A stretch of DNA of 43,195 nt, from contig JAIPCC010000012.1 in the NCBI GenBank assembly GCA_021738405.1, positions 1 through 43,195 of the forward strand. Direction: 5' to 3'. Position 1 is the stretch's first letter; every line of letters starts with the position of its first letter. A program made the translations under genes and the position numbers. Below the pieces are notes generated by a model, which made no database searches, had not been told where the DNA came from, and saw only the letters and a list, made by a program, of their open reading frames with translations. This document shows positions 32,675-41,323 of this stretch, in pieces. Source of the stretch: Crocinitomicaceae bacterium (lineage in GTDB: Bacteria > Bacteroidota > Bacteroidia > Flavobacteriales_D > Crocinitomicaceae).

Positions 32675-34921
32675 CTATTCTCTTACGAGGTGTACAAGAC
32701 CGTGTTTTTCAATTTCGTCGCCAGCGTTGGTTACTGTACGCGCTACGTAAAAATAGACACCTTCTTCCATTTTGTCACCGTTTTCGTCGGTGCCATCCCA
32801 TTGAAAGGCAGGGTTGGTGAATTCGCGCACGGTATTGCCCCAACGGTTCACGATGACGCATTCAAAAGTGCTGAGACCACCGTAGAACAACATTTGGAAG
32901 TAGTCGTTGGTGCCGTCGCCATTTGGCGTAAATACGTTCGGTAGCTCGATGTCGCAGAAATAGAATTCAATGCTTGCGGTGTCAATTGCCGTACCACACA
33001 TGTTTGTAGTAGCTATAAGGTAGTTGCCTGGCTCAGTTACTTGGATGGTAGGGGTGGTAGCGCCCGTGCTCCAGAGGTAGCTCACGTTTTGTGGCTGCTG
33101 AATGGCTGCGAGCGTTGCAGTTTCTCCGATACAAAGTGTGGTATCGATGATAGAGGTATAGGGGTCTGCAACAAATGTTAGGCTGAAGGTTTCGTTGAAG
33201 TTACAAACGGTATCTTGCAGATTGATCAAATAAATACCAGAGGTATCTGCGGTGATCAAAGGGTTTTGACCAGAGGCATTGCTAAAAGTGATGTCTGCGG
33301 AGTTTGAAGACCAGTTGCTACCTGTGTACGAAAGCACACCAAAAACTTGCAGCGTGAGGTTACATAAAACGGTATCTACCATTGGTGAAATAGGTGCAGG
33401 AATGCTGTCCACAACCATTAAGGTGCTGTCTGCACAGCCAATTTGATCGATTACCGTAACCCAGTAAGTGCCAGAATGTAGGTTGTTGAAGGCTCCTGTA
33501 GGGTTGGTGCCAACAAGTGTAGGCCCTTGGTGCAAGACAAACACATAAGGAGCAACACCGAGTGTGGCGCTCGTACTGATGCTGCCGTCTTGTAAGCTAC
33601 AAAACTCAAGAGTACTTGTTGTTTGCCCGAGAATTGGATTGGTAGAAGGGTAAATTGTTGCGGTGGTGCTGTCAAAACAACCATTGACATCTTCTACGTA
33701 AACTTGGTATGTTCCGGGTACGAGGTTGTTGAATACAGGGCTCGCGGAGAAAGTTGTGCCGTTGGTGAGGCTGTATTGATAGTTGGGCGTACCGCCAGTG
33801 ATGGTGAGGTCGATGATACCGTTGTCGAGTCCGCAGGTGGTAGTGGTGACCACCATATTGCTGATTTCTACGGAGTCAACGCCTATTAATGCTGCTTGAA
33901 CGGTGTCTGAACAGTTATTTTGATCTACTAAAATGACCGTGTAATTGCTGATGCCGAGGCCACTGAAGGTTCCGCTCGCTTGAAAATTCTGACCGTTGTC
34001 TATGCTGTAAGTATAGCCACCTGCACCGCCTGAGGCACTGGCATCTAAACTTCCGTTACTGCTGCCGCAAGTAGGGTTGTTTTCGAGCACGCTGTCAATT
34101 TGTGGGTAAGAAATAGTTAAAGTAATGGTGTCGTAGCAAATATTGGTGCTGTCGGTCATCATGACGATATAGCTAGTAGTACCTGTAGGCGAAACAGGGG
34201 TAGGGTTGTTGCCGGTGTAGACGCCTGTTGGGTAAGAGTAGTTGTCGTGGAGCCAAGTGATGGTGTAGTTTGGGATGGCTGCAGAGATAGCGATGTTGTC
34301 TAGACCCCAGTGGTCGTAAGGAGCGCCTGATACGGCGAGTTGGGTCCAGCGGAATTTGGTGGTGGCAGTTTGGGCTGCAACCGGGATGCTCTCGCAGTAG
34401 TTGTTCCAGGCTGTCATGTAAGAATCGTAGCCACCGTTGGGGCTCCAATAGTTCATGGTTGTCCAGGTGGCGCCGTTGTCGATGGAATACTGAAGGTAAA
34501 CACCTTCGCTCGCTAAATCGGGCCCTTCGCATGGAGAGGCTTGCGCTTGAATGGCGTAGCGCATCTCAAAACAAACTGTACCGCCAGATGAAACATCGAG
34601 TGGAACCGTTGCCATGACGCGAGGTGCCACAGATTGGTTACCCATCCACATGAAGTCAGAACCATCCAAAGAAGGTACGCCACAAGTGTTGTTGGCGATG
34701 GTCACAACCTGAGAGAAGTCCCAACCGACGGGCTGGCCCGCGTTGAAGTTTTCGCCAAAGGCTACGACGCTCGTACCAGTACCATTTACACTTAAAGTGG
34801 TAGAACCGTTACAAGGAACAATGGTGTCTTGGGCGATGGCCTGAACTGTACACTGAGCTTGTGTTTGTTGCACAAGACCAAAAGTAAGCGCAAGACATGT
34901 GAGGAGGTGCTTGAATTTCAT
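32675..34921 (-). CDS. Large T9SS cargo protein with SprB-type repeats and type B (gliding-associated) sorting domain
   Basis: 748 residues. Signal peptide to about residue 22 (QAQ), a Cys-rich N-terminal lectin/reelin-like module (about 30-210: GWDFSQVV ... YDHWGLDNIAIS), then at least three SprB-type repeats (for example TCGSSNGSLDASASGGAGGYTYSI and TCGLDNGIIDLTITGGTPNYQYSL), more Ig-like strands, and a C-terminal type B T9SS domain at about 657-748 (LPNVFTPNGDGTNDYF ... VIVNRWGN ... WDGTDENG). SprB repeats occur in Flavobacterium gliding adhesins, so this is a secreted surface adhesin or matrix protein. Followed by the CapD-type gene after 6 bases. Confidence 0.92.
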   Translation of the reverse strand: MKFKHLLTCLALTFGLVQQTQAQCTVQAIAQDTIVPCNGSTTLSVNGTGTSVVAFGENFNAGQPVGWDFSQVVTIANNTCGVPSLDGSDFMWMGNQSVAPRVMATVPLDVSSGGTVCFEMRYAIQAQASPCEGPDLASEGVYLQYSIDNGATWTTMNYWSPNGGYDSYMTAWNNYCESIPVAAQTATTKFRWTQLAVSGAPYDHWGLDNIAISAAIPNYTITWLHDNYSYPTGVYTGNNPTPVSPTGTTSYIVMMTDSTNICYDTITLTISYPQIDSVLENNPTCGSSNGSLDASASGGAGGYTYSIDNGQNFQASGTFSGLGISNYTVILVDQNNCSDTVQAALIGVDSVEISNMVVTTTTCGLDNGIIDLTITGGTPNYQYSLTNGTTFSASPVFNNLVPGTYQVYVEDVNGCFDSTTATIYPSTNPILGQTTSTLEFCSLQDGSISTSATLGVAPYVFVLHQGPTLVGTNPTGAFNNLHSGTYWVTVIDQIGCADSTLMVVDSIPAPISPMVDTVLCNLTLQVFGVLSYTGSNWSSNSADITFSNASGQNPLITADTSGIYLINLQDTVCNFNETFSLTFVADPYTSIIDTTLCIGETATLAAIQQPQNVSYLWSTGATTPTIQVTEPGNYLIATTNMCGTAIDTASIEFYFCDIELPNVFTPNGDGTNDYFQMLFYGGLSTFECVIVNRWGNTVREFTNPAFQWDGTDENGDKMEEGVYFYVARTVTNAGDEIEKHGLVHLVRE

Positions 34922-34943
34922 ATGTAGTAGGGTAGAAGTTGGT

Positions 34944-35345
34944 TTATTGAACCGTTACGCTTTTGATATTGAAGTCGGTGAGCTGAGTTTTAGTAAGGTG
35001 CGCCGGCATGTGGTCAAAAATAGTGAGCCCCATGTTGTTGCGGTCTAAGCAAATACCTTGAAGAGTTTGGTTGGGTTGCAATATTTGCGTGTAGAGGTAT
35101 TCGTCGTGGCCGCAAGTAGCACAGTTGTCGTCGTAATACAATTCAAAGCTGTAAGAAACGTTTTTGACTTCGTTAGTTGTGTTGGTAATGGTGAGGGCAA
35201 TGAGGTCTGCTTGGTAGCCTTCAGAAGGCACATCGCAATGCAATGGAGCCGTGGTGATTTTGATACCCGCTTGATCGATGGATTTTTGAGCAAATAAAGA
35301 GCTGCTACCTAAAAGCAAGCTGAAAAAAGTAATGCGCAGTTTCAT
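34944..35345 (-). CDS. Small exported protein of unknown function
   Basis: 133 residues with a Sec signal peptide (MKLRITFFSLLLGSSSLFAQ). The rest looks like an Ig-like or copper-chaperone-like sandwich (IALTITNTTNEVKNVSYSFELYY) with one CxxC motif, CATC, at residues 75-78 and a further Cys pair partner downstream (GICLD). I cannot name the family. It stands 22 bases before the T9SS type B gene, likely first in the same transcript. The CxxC could bind metal or be a disulfide. Confidence 0.65.
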   Translation of the reverse strand: MKLRITFFSLLLGSSSLFAQKSIDQAGIKITTAPLHCDVPSEGYQADLIALTITNTTNEVKNVSYSFELYYDDNCATCGHDEYLYTQILQPNQTLQGICLDRNNMGLTIFDHMPAHLTKTQLTDFNIKSVTVQ

Positions 35346-35355
35346 AGAGAAAGAT

Positions 35356-35363
35356 TAGTTTTG
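35356..35363 (+). promoter_or_regulatory. Candidate -7 element of the CYTH gene
   Basis: TAGTTTTG matches TAnnTTTG; the start would be near 35368, about 27 bases before ATG 35395. No clear -33 element. Confidence 0.4.
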
Positions 35364-35394
35364 TGTTTGACGCAAGACAACAGCTTTTAGTTGC

Positions 35395-35877
35395 ATGCGG
35401 GGTAAAAATAATGCAAAAAATCGAATCTTGAAAGAAATCGAAAGGAAGTTTCTAGTTGCCAACGACGCTTGGAAACAAGCTAAATGTATAGGACAGCGCG
35501 AGTTAAAGCAAGCCTACTTATTGCGAGGCAGCGACCGCTCTGTGCGCATTAGGGTCACCGATAACATGGCTTTTTTTACCATTAAATTAGGAACAGGCCT
35601 TACGCGCAGTGAGTTTGAATATGAAATTCCGCAAGATGAAGCCAACGAAATGATCGCCGAGGCAGAATTACCTTGTTTGCACAAAACACGCTATTACATC
35701 CAAAATGGCACCGACACCTGGGAACTCGATGTTTTTCATGGTGCATTGGAGGGCTTGCTTGTTGCCGAACTCGAACTTTCCGACGAAGAGCAATATTTTG
35801 CAAAGCCCGACTGGTTGGGAGAAGAGGTGACGTTTGACCCAGCTTATCTCAACTCCAATTTGATTGAGCGCTTGTAA
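35395..35877 (+). CDS. CYTH domain protein (triphosphate tunnel metalloenzyme)
   Basis: 160 residues from ATG 35395. The ExExK signature EIERK is at 14-18; the tunnel-lining residues follow in order (R51, R53, K64, R71, E73, E75, K97, R99, D112, E125, E127). Members hydrolyse tripolyphosphate, thiamine triphosphate or make cAMP; bacterial short forms are usually polyphosphatases. The family N terminus would fit an in-frame TTG at 35428 (reading LKEIERKFLV), but the ATG at 35395 is kept as the simplest call. Confidence 0.88.
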   Translation: MRGKNNAKNRILKEIERKFLVANDAWKQAKCIGQRELKQAYLLRGSDRSVRIRVTDNMAFFTIKLGTGLTRSEFEYEIPQDEANEMIAEAELPCLHKTRYYIQNGTDTWELDVFHGALEGLLVAELELSDEEQYFAKPDWLGEEVTFDPAYLNSNLIERL

Positions 35878-35900
35878 ATGAATGGAAGCGTTGAAGCGCT

Positions 35901-36227
35901 TTAAATTGCTTCTTTCTGAAGTGGTTCTTTGCGCAAATCGAGGCAAGTGCAGCCTATTTCAAGCGAAAAAAGTGCTTCAAAGTCCTCGGTTGTTGTCCAC
36001 TTTAACCAAAGTTCTTCCTCTTCAGTAATGCTGCCAAACTCGTAACGGGCAATTTTTTTGGCATAGTTTTTCACAATAAGTTCGTCGTCCCAAAATTCTT
36101 CTTCAATGAGGTAAACGCTGCCTTCAGCTTGCTCATCGATGAGTAAATCTGGGTCGATTTGTTTGGCCCATTCAATAAATGCCGGCCTCGCCTTGACAAA
36201 AATAAATCCGCGGTTGACTAAATTCAT
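35901..36227 (-). CDS. Conserved small acidic protein of unknown function
   Basis: 108 residues, no signal peptide, acidic (EEEELW, EEEFWDDE). The pattern MNLVNRGFIFVKARPAFIEWA ... VYLIEE ... W-rich C-terminal half resembles an uncharacterised protein seen in many Gram-negative genomes (from memory; the typical start is 'LNRxxxVVKPKQPFxDW'). The function is unknown. Its ATG overlaps the stop of the upstream lipoprotein gene by 4 bases, so the two are coupled. Confidence 0.75.
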   Translation of the reverse strand: MNLVNRGFIFVKARPAFIEWAKQIDPDLLIDEQAEGSVYLIEEEFWDDELIVKNYAKKIARYEFGSITEEEELWLKWTTTEDFEALFSLEIGCTCLDLRKEPLQKEAI

Positions 36228-36859
36228 AAAGCTGTTATTTTACTGTTGGTGTACTTCAGCCATAAGGTTTTTTTCTTTGGTTGAGCGTAGATGATATACT
36301 TGAATGACTTAAAGTGAGCTGTGCCGCTGTACCATTTCAGCCAATTCTTTATGAAGATGCGTTGCGGGCTACTGATCTGAATGATTTCTTGGTCGCAAAC
36401 CAGGTAGACTTCGTAATTTGAACTCCAAATAGGGCCTGACTTTAACGCCACACTTGTTTTGTTTTTTCCTGCCTGATCGAGCCAGTTATAAAATGCTTCG
36501 GTACACGAGCTGCTATCCCTAAAAGACCAGTTTTTGTACTGAAAAATTTTGTCGAGTGAGTCCGTCAGTAGGTAGCGTTGCCTTGTTAAACTAAATCTGT
36601 CCAGAAAAAACTTGTCGTTGGTTTCATCTAGGCTGATTTTGCTTATTTGCAAGGATGCAGAATCATTGGTATAAAAATTGCAAAGCCGTTGCAGCGTGTC
36701 GGTTTGGCTTTTTTCGGGCTTTTGACTGTTTTTTTGTGGTGACTTCGGCCTGATGTCATCTAAGGAAATAGTCCTTTTTGGCGCCTCGTTTGTACAGGCA
36801 ACAAGGAGTAGGAAAGTCAGTGCCAAAAGATAGCCCGGTAGTTTTGTCAAAGCACGCAT
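36224..36859 (-). CDS. Lipoprotein of unknown function
   Basis: 211 residues with a lipobox at LLLVA-C (Cys22). The mature protein has a Ser/Lys/Gln-rich linker (KSPQKNSQKPEKS), then a folded domain of about 150 residues with a few scattered Cys and a basic C-terminal half. No known family. Divergent from the lipoprotein at 36893, with shared promoter DNA. Coupled to the 108-residue gene downstream (4-base overlap). Confidence 0.7.
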   Translation of the reverse strand: MRALTKLPGYLLALTFLLLVACTNEAPKRTISLDDIRPKSPQKNSQKPEKSQTDTLQRLCNFYTNDSASLQISKISLDETNDKFFLDRFSLTRQRYLLTDSLDKIFQYKNWSFRDSSSCTEAFYNWLDQAGKNKTSVALKSGPIWSSNYEVYLVCDQEIIQISSPQRIFIKNWLKWYSGTAHFKSFKYIIYAQPKKKTLWLKYTNSKITAL

Positions 36860-36868
36860 CTTTTTAAT

Positions 36869-36876
36869 TAATTTTG
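36869..36876 (+). promoter_or_regulatory. Promoter of the 36893 lipoprotein / E1 operon
   Basis: TAATTTTG (36869-36876) matches TAnnTTTG, with TTTG at 36843-36846 and a 22-base spacer. The start would be about 36881, giving a leader near 12 bases. Confidence 0.6.
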
Positions 36877-36878
36877 AA

Positions 36879-36886
36879 CAAATTTA
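36879..36886 (-). promoter_or_regulatory. -7 element of the divergent lipoprotein gene
   Basis: Minus-strand TAAATTTG, only 2 bases from the + strand -7 element at 36869-36876, so the two start sites overlap. No clear -33 element was found for it. Confidence 0.5.
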
Positions 36887-36892
36887 ACAACT

Positions 36893-37441
36893 ATGAAACA
36901 ATTCGCACTTTTTATCCTGCTTGCGGCCCTCACTGCATCTTGTGGAACTAAAATTCCCTACACCACAGCCATCCGCGACGAATTCAGTCTAGATACCGAA
37001 GAAAAACTCCGTCAAGTCCAGTTTTACACCTCTCATACGATTATTTTAAACCAAGTGAACAAGCAATCAAGTGAGCTCACCACCCAAAACGGTGCGCTTG
37101 TTTCGAGTTCAAATTCACAGTCAGAGTCTGTCGTTATTCCGGCAGGAACACGCTGTATTTTCGAAAACTTTGGCGATGCAGGTCAAATCCTTGTTCGTTT
37201 TGAAACCGGAGACCAACGCGCCATTCCTTTTGCCACCAAAACCGACGGTGCAAGTGTGCGTCGTTATTACCTCGATGCAGATTGGTCTGCGCAAGGTGGC
37301 GCCCGCATCAGCTACGGCGGCAACGATTACAAAGTCGATCTTACCAGAGGTGCACCACGTGCAGCACATTTATTAATCGTCAAGAAAAAACTAGAACGCA
37401 CCAAACGCAAAGAACGCGTTGTTCGCGGTTTAAAAGTATAA
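36893..37441 (+). CDS. Lipoprotein of unknown function
   Basis: 182 residues with lipobox LTAS-C (Cys17). A middle Ser/Asn-rich segment (GALVSSSNSQSESVV) leads into a strand-rich region (VVIPAGTRCIFENFGDAGQILVRFETGDQRAIPF) and the C terminus is basic (KKKLERTKRKERVVRGLKV), unusual for a lipoprotein and suggesting contact with acidic surface or nucleic acid. I cannot name the family. It is 4 bases before the E1 gene, so it is co-transcribed with it. Confidence 0.7.
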   Translation: MKQFALFILLAALTASCGTKIPYTTAIRDEFSLDTEEKLRQVQFYTSHTIILNQVNKQSSELTTQNGALVSSSNSQSESVVIPAGTRCIFENFGDAGQILVRFETGDQRAIPFATKTDGASVRRYYLDADWSAQGGARISYGGNDYKVDLTRGAPRAAHLLIVKKKLERTKRKERVVRGLKV

Positions 37442-37445
37442 TCCA

Positions 37446-39440
37446 ATGCCAGATCAAGAACCCATCAACTTTCAACAACATTCCTTCGCCAAAGAAGAAC
37501 TGATCTCCATATACAAACAACTCGTCTTACCTCGTCTGATCGAGGAGAAGATGCTCATTCTACTCAGACAAGGAAAAATCACCAAATGGTTTTCGGGCTG
37601 GGGGCAAGAGGCTGTTTCTGTCGGTTGTGCCTATGCCATGGCCGAACATGAATACATTTTACCAATGCACCGCAATTTGGGTGTGTTTACAACCCGCCAA
37701 ATTCCTTTGCAGCGTTTATTTGCGCAGTTTCAAGGAAAGGCCGATGGCTACACCAAAGGCCGCGACCGCAGTTTTCATTTTGGCACACAAGACCACAAAT
37801 TAGTGGGCATGATTTCTCACTTGGGGCCGCAACTCGGTATTGCCGATGGTATCGCGCTGTCTTCTAAAGTCCGCAAGAACCAAGACACCACACTCGTTTT
37901 TACAGGCGATGGCGGGGCTTCTGAAGGTGATTTCCACGAGGCGCTCAACGTAGCAGCCGTGTGGCAACTCCCTGTTATTTTTGCCATTGAGAACAACCGC
38001 TGGGGCCTCAGTACGCCTTCCTCAGAACAATTTCGCTGCAAGCAATTCACCGACAAAGGCATCGGCTACGGCATGGACGCCATTCAGGTGGACGGCAATA
38101 ATATTTTAGCTGTCATTGAAACGGTACGCCAAATTCGTGCGCAAATTCAAGAAAATCCGCGTCCTTTCATTTTAGAGCTCATGACCTTTCGCATGCGTGG
38201 GCACGAAGAAGCGTCGGGGACTAAATACTATCCAGAAGGCCTGCAAGCCGAGTGGGAACCCAAAGACCCCGTGAGCAACTTCGAAGCGTATTTGCTGCAA
38301 GAGGGCGTCCTCGATGCCCAAGCAATAGAAAGCATCAAGCAACAATACAAAGAAGATATCCAGCACGCTTTCGACCAAGCGAATGCTGCTCCCAAAATAG
38401 TTCCAGACCTCGCCCAAGAAATGAACGACGTCTATGCACCGCACACTTTTGAATCCGTTGCACCTACAGAAGCAGCAACTGAACTGCGTTTCATCGACGC
38501 CATTCAAGACGGCTTGCGCGTGGCCATGCAAAAGCATCCTGAGCTCGTACTCATGGGGCAAGATATCGCCGAATACGGTGGCGCTTTTAAAGTTACCGAA
38601 GGCTTTGTTGCCGCTTTTGGCAAAGACCGCGTGCGCAACACACCACTTTGCGAATCTGCCATCATTGGCGCCGGTTTGGGCCTGAGCATTTCTGGCATGA
38701 AGGCAATGGTCGAGATGCAGTTTGCCGATTTTGTAAGTGTTGGTTTCAATCAGATTGTCAATAATTTGGCCAAAATGCACTGGCGCTGGGGCCAAAAAGC
38801 AGATGTTGTGGTGCGCATGCCTACTGGCGCGGGCACGGCAGCTGGCCCATTTCATTCGCAAAGCAACGAAGCGTGGTTTGTCCATACGCCGGGGCTTAAA
38901 GTCGTTTATCCGTCCAATCCGCAAGATGCGAAAGGCTTATTGCTTGCCGCATTCGAAGATCCTAATCCCGTACTTTTCTTCGAGCATAAGTTTTTATACC
39001 GCAGCTTAAAAGGCGATGTGCCAGCCGGTTACTATAATACGCCAATTGGTAAAGCGGCGCTCGCCAAAGAAGGACAAGACCTCACTATCATTACCTACGG
39101 TTTGGGTGTTCACTGGGCTTTAGATGCAGCGGCGCAGCGTCCAGATTTCTCCTTTGAGATCCTAGATCTGCGCACCTTATTGCCGCTAGACCTCGACGCA
39201 ATTGTTGCCGCAGCGAGCAAAACAGGACGCGTATTGGTATTGCACGAAGATACCCTCACGGCGGGCATCGGCGGCGAAATCGTGGCCTTAGTCAATGAAC
39301 ATTGTTTTGAACAGCTCGATGCACCTGTTTTGCGCGTAGCTTCCTTAGATACACCTGTTCCTTTTGCCGCAGACCTTGAGCAACAGTTCTTAGCGAGTAA
39401 GCGCTTGCTTTCTACCATCGATAAACTTATGGCCTACTGA
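37446..39440 (+). CDS. Fused 2-oxo acid dehydrogenase E1 (alpha-beta), branched-chain type
   Basis: 664 residues that join the E1 alpha and beta subunits of a 2-oxoisovalerate/pyruvate-type dehydrogenase in one chain, as in many Bacteroidota. The thiamine pyrophosphate motif is GDGGASEGDFHEALNVAAVWQLPVIFAIENN (154-184). The beta half starts near 345 (ELRFIDAIQDGLRVAMQ) and contains PTGAGTAAGPFHSQSNEAWFVHTPGLKVVYPS. Role: oxidative decarboxylation of branched-chain 2-oxo acids to make acyl-CoA primers for iso-fatty acids, which this phylum uses. Lipoprotein, E1 and LtaS-like genes are closely spaced. Confidence 0.92.
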   Translation: MPDQEPINFQQHSFAKEELISIYKQLVLPRLIEEKMLILLRQGKITKWFSGWGQEAVSVGCAYAMAEHEYILPMHRNLGVFTTRQIPLQRLFAQFQGKADGYTKGRDRSFHFGTQDHKLVGMISHLGPQLGIADGIALSSKVRKNQDTTLVFTGDGGASEGDFHEALNVAAVWQLPVIFAIENNRWGLSTPSSEQFRCKQFTDKGIGYGMDAIQVDGNNILAVIETVRQIRAQIQENPRPFILELMTFRMRGHEEASGTKYYPEGLQAEWEPKDPVSNFEAYLLQEGVLDAQAIESIKQQYKEDIQHAFDQANAAPKIVPDLAQEMNDVYAPHTFESVAPTEAATELRFIDAIQDGLRVAMQKHPELVLMGQDIAEYGGAFKVTEGFVAAFGKDRVRNTPLCESAIIGAGLGLSISGMKAMVEMQFADFVSVGFNQIVNNLAKMHWRWGQKADVVVRMPTGAGTAAGPFHSQSNEAWFVHTPGLKVVYPSNPQDAKGLLLAAFEDPNPVLFFEHKFLYRSLKGDVPAGYYNTPIGKAALAKEGQDLTIITYGLGVHWALDAAAQRPDFSFEILDLRTLLPLDLDAIVAAASKTGRVLVLHEDTLTAGIGGEIVALVNEHCFEQLDAPVLRVASLDTPVPFAADLEQQFLASKRLLSTIDKLMAY

Positions 39441-39445
39441 ATACT

Positions 39446-41287
39446 TTGAAAGCCAAGTCAGTCTTTAAGTTTTTCTTTTCTTTACTGCTCAGCATGAGCG
39501 TTTTGCGCGTTGCTTTTGCGGTCCAAAATGCTGCTTACTTCAAGACCCTTAACGCGTGGCATTTTGTCATCGGTTGTTATTTCGATGTGGTTACACTAGC
39601 ACTCCTGAGTTTGCCTTTGTTTTTGTTTGTGAATCCGCTCATCCTGTATTTAGGAAACGCAAGTAAAAAGGCATTTAACGGTCTGGTTAAAATTTATTTG
39701 GTTGTGATTAGTTTGGTTATTTTGGTGCCGAATAGCTGGGACATCGCTTATTTTTCCTATATCCAAAAACGCGCTGGCTTCAGTTATTTTCTACACATGC
39801 TCACCGGAACAGAAACAAGTTCCTTAGCCGGAGAATTTTTGTACGAGTTTTGGTGGTTGCCCCTTGTTTTTATTGGGCTCTCCTTTGTTTTATGGCGTCA
39901 AATTACCAAGGTGAGGGTTGTCGTTGAGGTAGTTCCCAGCAAAAAGTTTGTTTTGCGCTACTTCCTTTTGCTGAGTTTAGTTATTCTAATTGGTAGAGGC
40001 GGAGTTCAACTACGGCCTATTGGCATTGTAGATGCCACAGCCCTAACTAGTCTCGAGCACGCCCCAATTGTACTCAATACTGCCTTTATTGTACTTAAAA
40101 CTACTAATGGGGGCTCACGTGAACTCGTGAACCTTCATTCGGCACGCGCTCTTCAGAACCTTCTGCCGCGCAAGCACAAACAAAATCATGCCACGCTGCC
40201 ATCCAATACAAATGTGGTGGTCTTGATTTTAGAAAGTTTTGGAACCAATTATGCGGGTCCGAATAGTCCGAATTCGTTTAGTCCTTTTCTGGATTCATTG
40301 CTACAAAAAGGCTTATTTTTTGAATACGCCATCGCCAATGGCCGCACTTCCATGGACGCCGTTCCAGCCATTCTTGCTGGCATGCCATCTTGGCTTCCAG
40401 AATCTTACATTCTTTCGCCGTATTGCAGCAATCAGCTCAATAGTTTGCCTCAAATCCTCAAAGACAAAGGTTACCAAACGTCTTTCTATCATGGTGCCAA
40501 AGAAGGTTCAATGAATTTCAAGAGTTTTACAAAAGCGCTTGGAATCGATACCTACAAAGGCTTAGAGTCTTATCCAAATCAGGCGCATTTTGATGGTAAT
40601 TGGGGTGTTTGGGATCACCATATGCTCCACTATTATGGCCAAGAACTTAGCCGTGCCAAACAACCTTTTTTCAGCAGTATTTTTACCTTGAGTTCACACC
40701 ATCCTTACACTTTGCCGCCAGGATTTGATCAACAAGTACAAAAAGGCCCTGAACCACTTTGTAAAACAATCGCCTACACGGACTTAGCCTTGCGCCGCTT
40801 TTTCAAGCGCAATCAAAATAAAGCTTGGTTCAAAAACACCTTGTTTGTCATCACGGCAGACCATGTTGGGCCATCCCGCCAGCGTCAATTTCAAACCTTT
40901 GATTGGCGCTACCGCATTCCTATCGCTTTTTATCATCCTACTTTAGAGGTGCCCAAGCCTGAAAAAGGTGTTGTTTTTCAGCAAATTGATATCATGCCCA
41001 CTTTACTTGATCTATTGGGTATTGAAAAAGCGCCATTTCAATTGGGTTCTTCTTGTTTTGAGCGAGAGCAAGGTCAGAAAATGGTCTATGATAACGGCAA
41101 TTTACTATCCTTTATTTACAACGGCACCAACCTGCTCCCAATCGCCTGGACACCTCATGTGCAGCGCAATTATAGAAAAGAACAGGTCGAGGTGAGTCAG
41201 CAAATGAGCGCGTTGTATCAGTTTTATACCAATAGTTTGTTGCAAAACCGCTGCAGTGCACAAACGATGAAGCCCCGCTTACCATAG
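39446..41287 (+). CDS. LtaS-like sulfatase-fold membrane enzyme (phosphoglycerol/phosphoethanolamine transferase group)
   Basis: 613 residues. Five or so N-terminal membrane helices (about 7-27, 40-68, 82-96, 130-150, 168-185) and a periplasmic sulfatase-fold domain. Metal and catalytic residues are visible: Glu263 in LILESFGTN, nucleophile Thr301 in NGRTSMDAVPAILAG, D472-H473 in VITADHVGPS. The start TTG at 39446 preserves helix 1 and follows the E1 stop by 5 bases; the first in-frame ATG (39494) would cut the helix. Gram-negative members transfer phosphoethanolamine or phosphoglycerol to glycans or lipids; teichoic acid itself is not expected here. Confidence 0.85.
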   Translation: MKAKSVFKFFFSLLLSMSVLRVAFAVQNAAYFKTLNAWHFVIGCYFDVVTLALLSLPLFLFVNPLILYLGNASKKAFNGLVKIYLVVISLVILVPNSWDIAYFSYIQKRAGFSYFLHMLTGTETSSLAGEFLYEFWWLPLVFIGLSFVLWRQITKVRVVVEVVPSKKFVLRYFLLLSLVILIGRGGVQLRPIGIVDATALTSLEHAPIVLNTAFIVLKTTNGGSRELVNLHSARALQNLLPRKHKQNHATLPSNTNVVVLILESFGTNYAGPNSPNSFSPFLDSLLQKGLFFEYAIANGRTSMDAVPAILAGMPSWLPESYILSPYCSNQLNSLPQILKDKGYQTSFYHGAKEGSMNFKSFTKALGIDTYKGLESYPNQAHFDGNWGVWDHHMLHYYGQELSRAKQPFFSSIFTLSSHHPYTLPPGFDQQVQKGPEPLCKTIAYTDLALRRFFKRNQNKAWFKNTLFVITADHVGPSRQRQFQTFDWRYRIPIAFYHPTLEVPKPEKGVVFQQIDIMPTLLDLLGIEKAPFQLGSSCFEREQGQKMVYDNGNLLSFIYNGTNLLPIAWTPHVQRNYRKEQVEVSQQMSALYQFYTNSLLQNRCSAQTMKPRLP

Positions 41288-41294
41288 ATTTGCT

Positions 41295-41302
41295 TATCTT
41301 TG
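41295..41302 (+). promoter_or_regulatory. Candidate -7 element of proS
   Basis: TATCTTTG matches TAnnTTTG exactly; the ATG lies 21 bases on. No TTTG at the -33 distance. Confidence 0.5.
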
Positions 41303-41323
41303 CGCTTTCAAAGAAAGCATCCT

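Noticed and set aside
35411-35413. ATG in the leader of the CYTH gene
   Set aside because: Out of frame with the CYTH coding sequence.
38172-38924. 250-codon minus-strand ORF opposite the fused E1
   Set aside because: A mirror effect of codon use; the sequence has no family character and the E1 on the other strand is certain.
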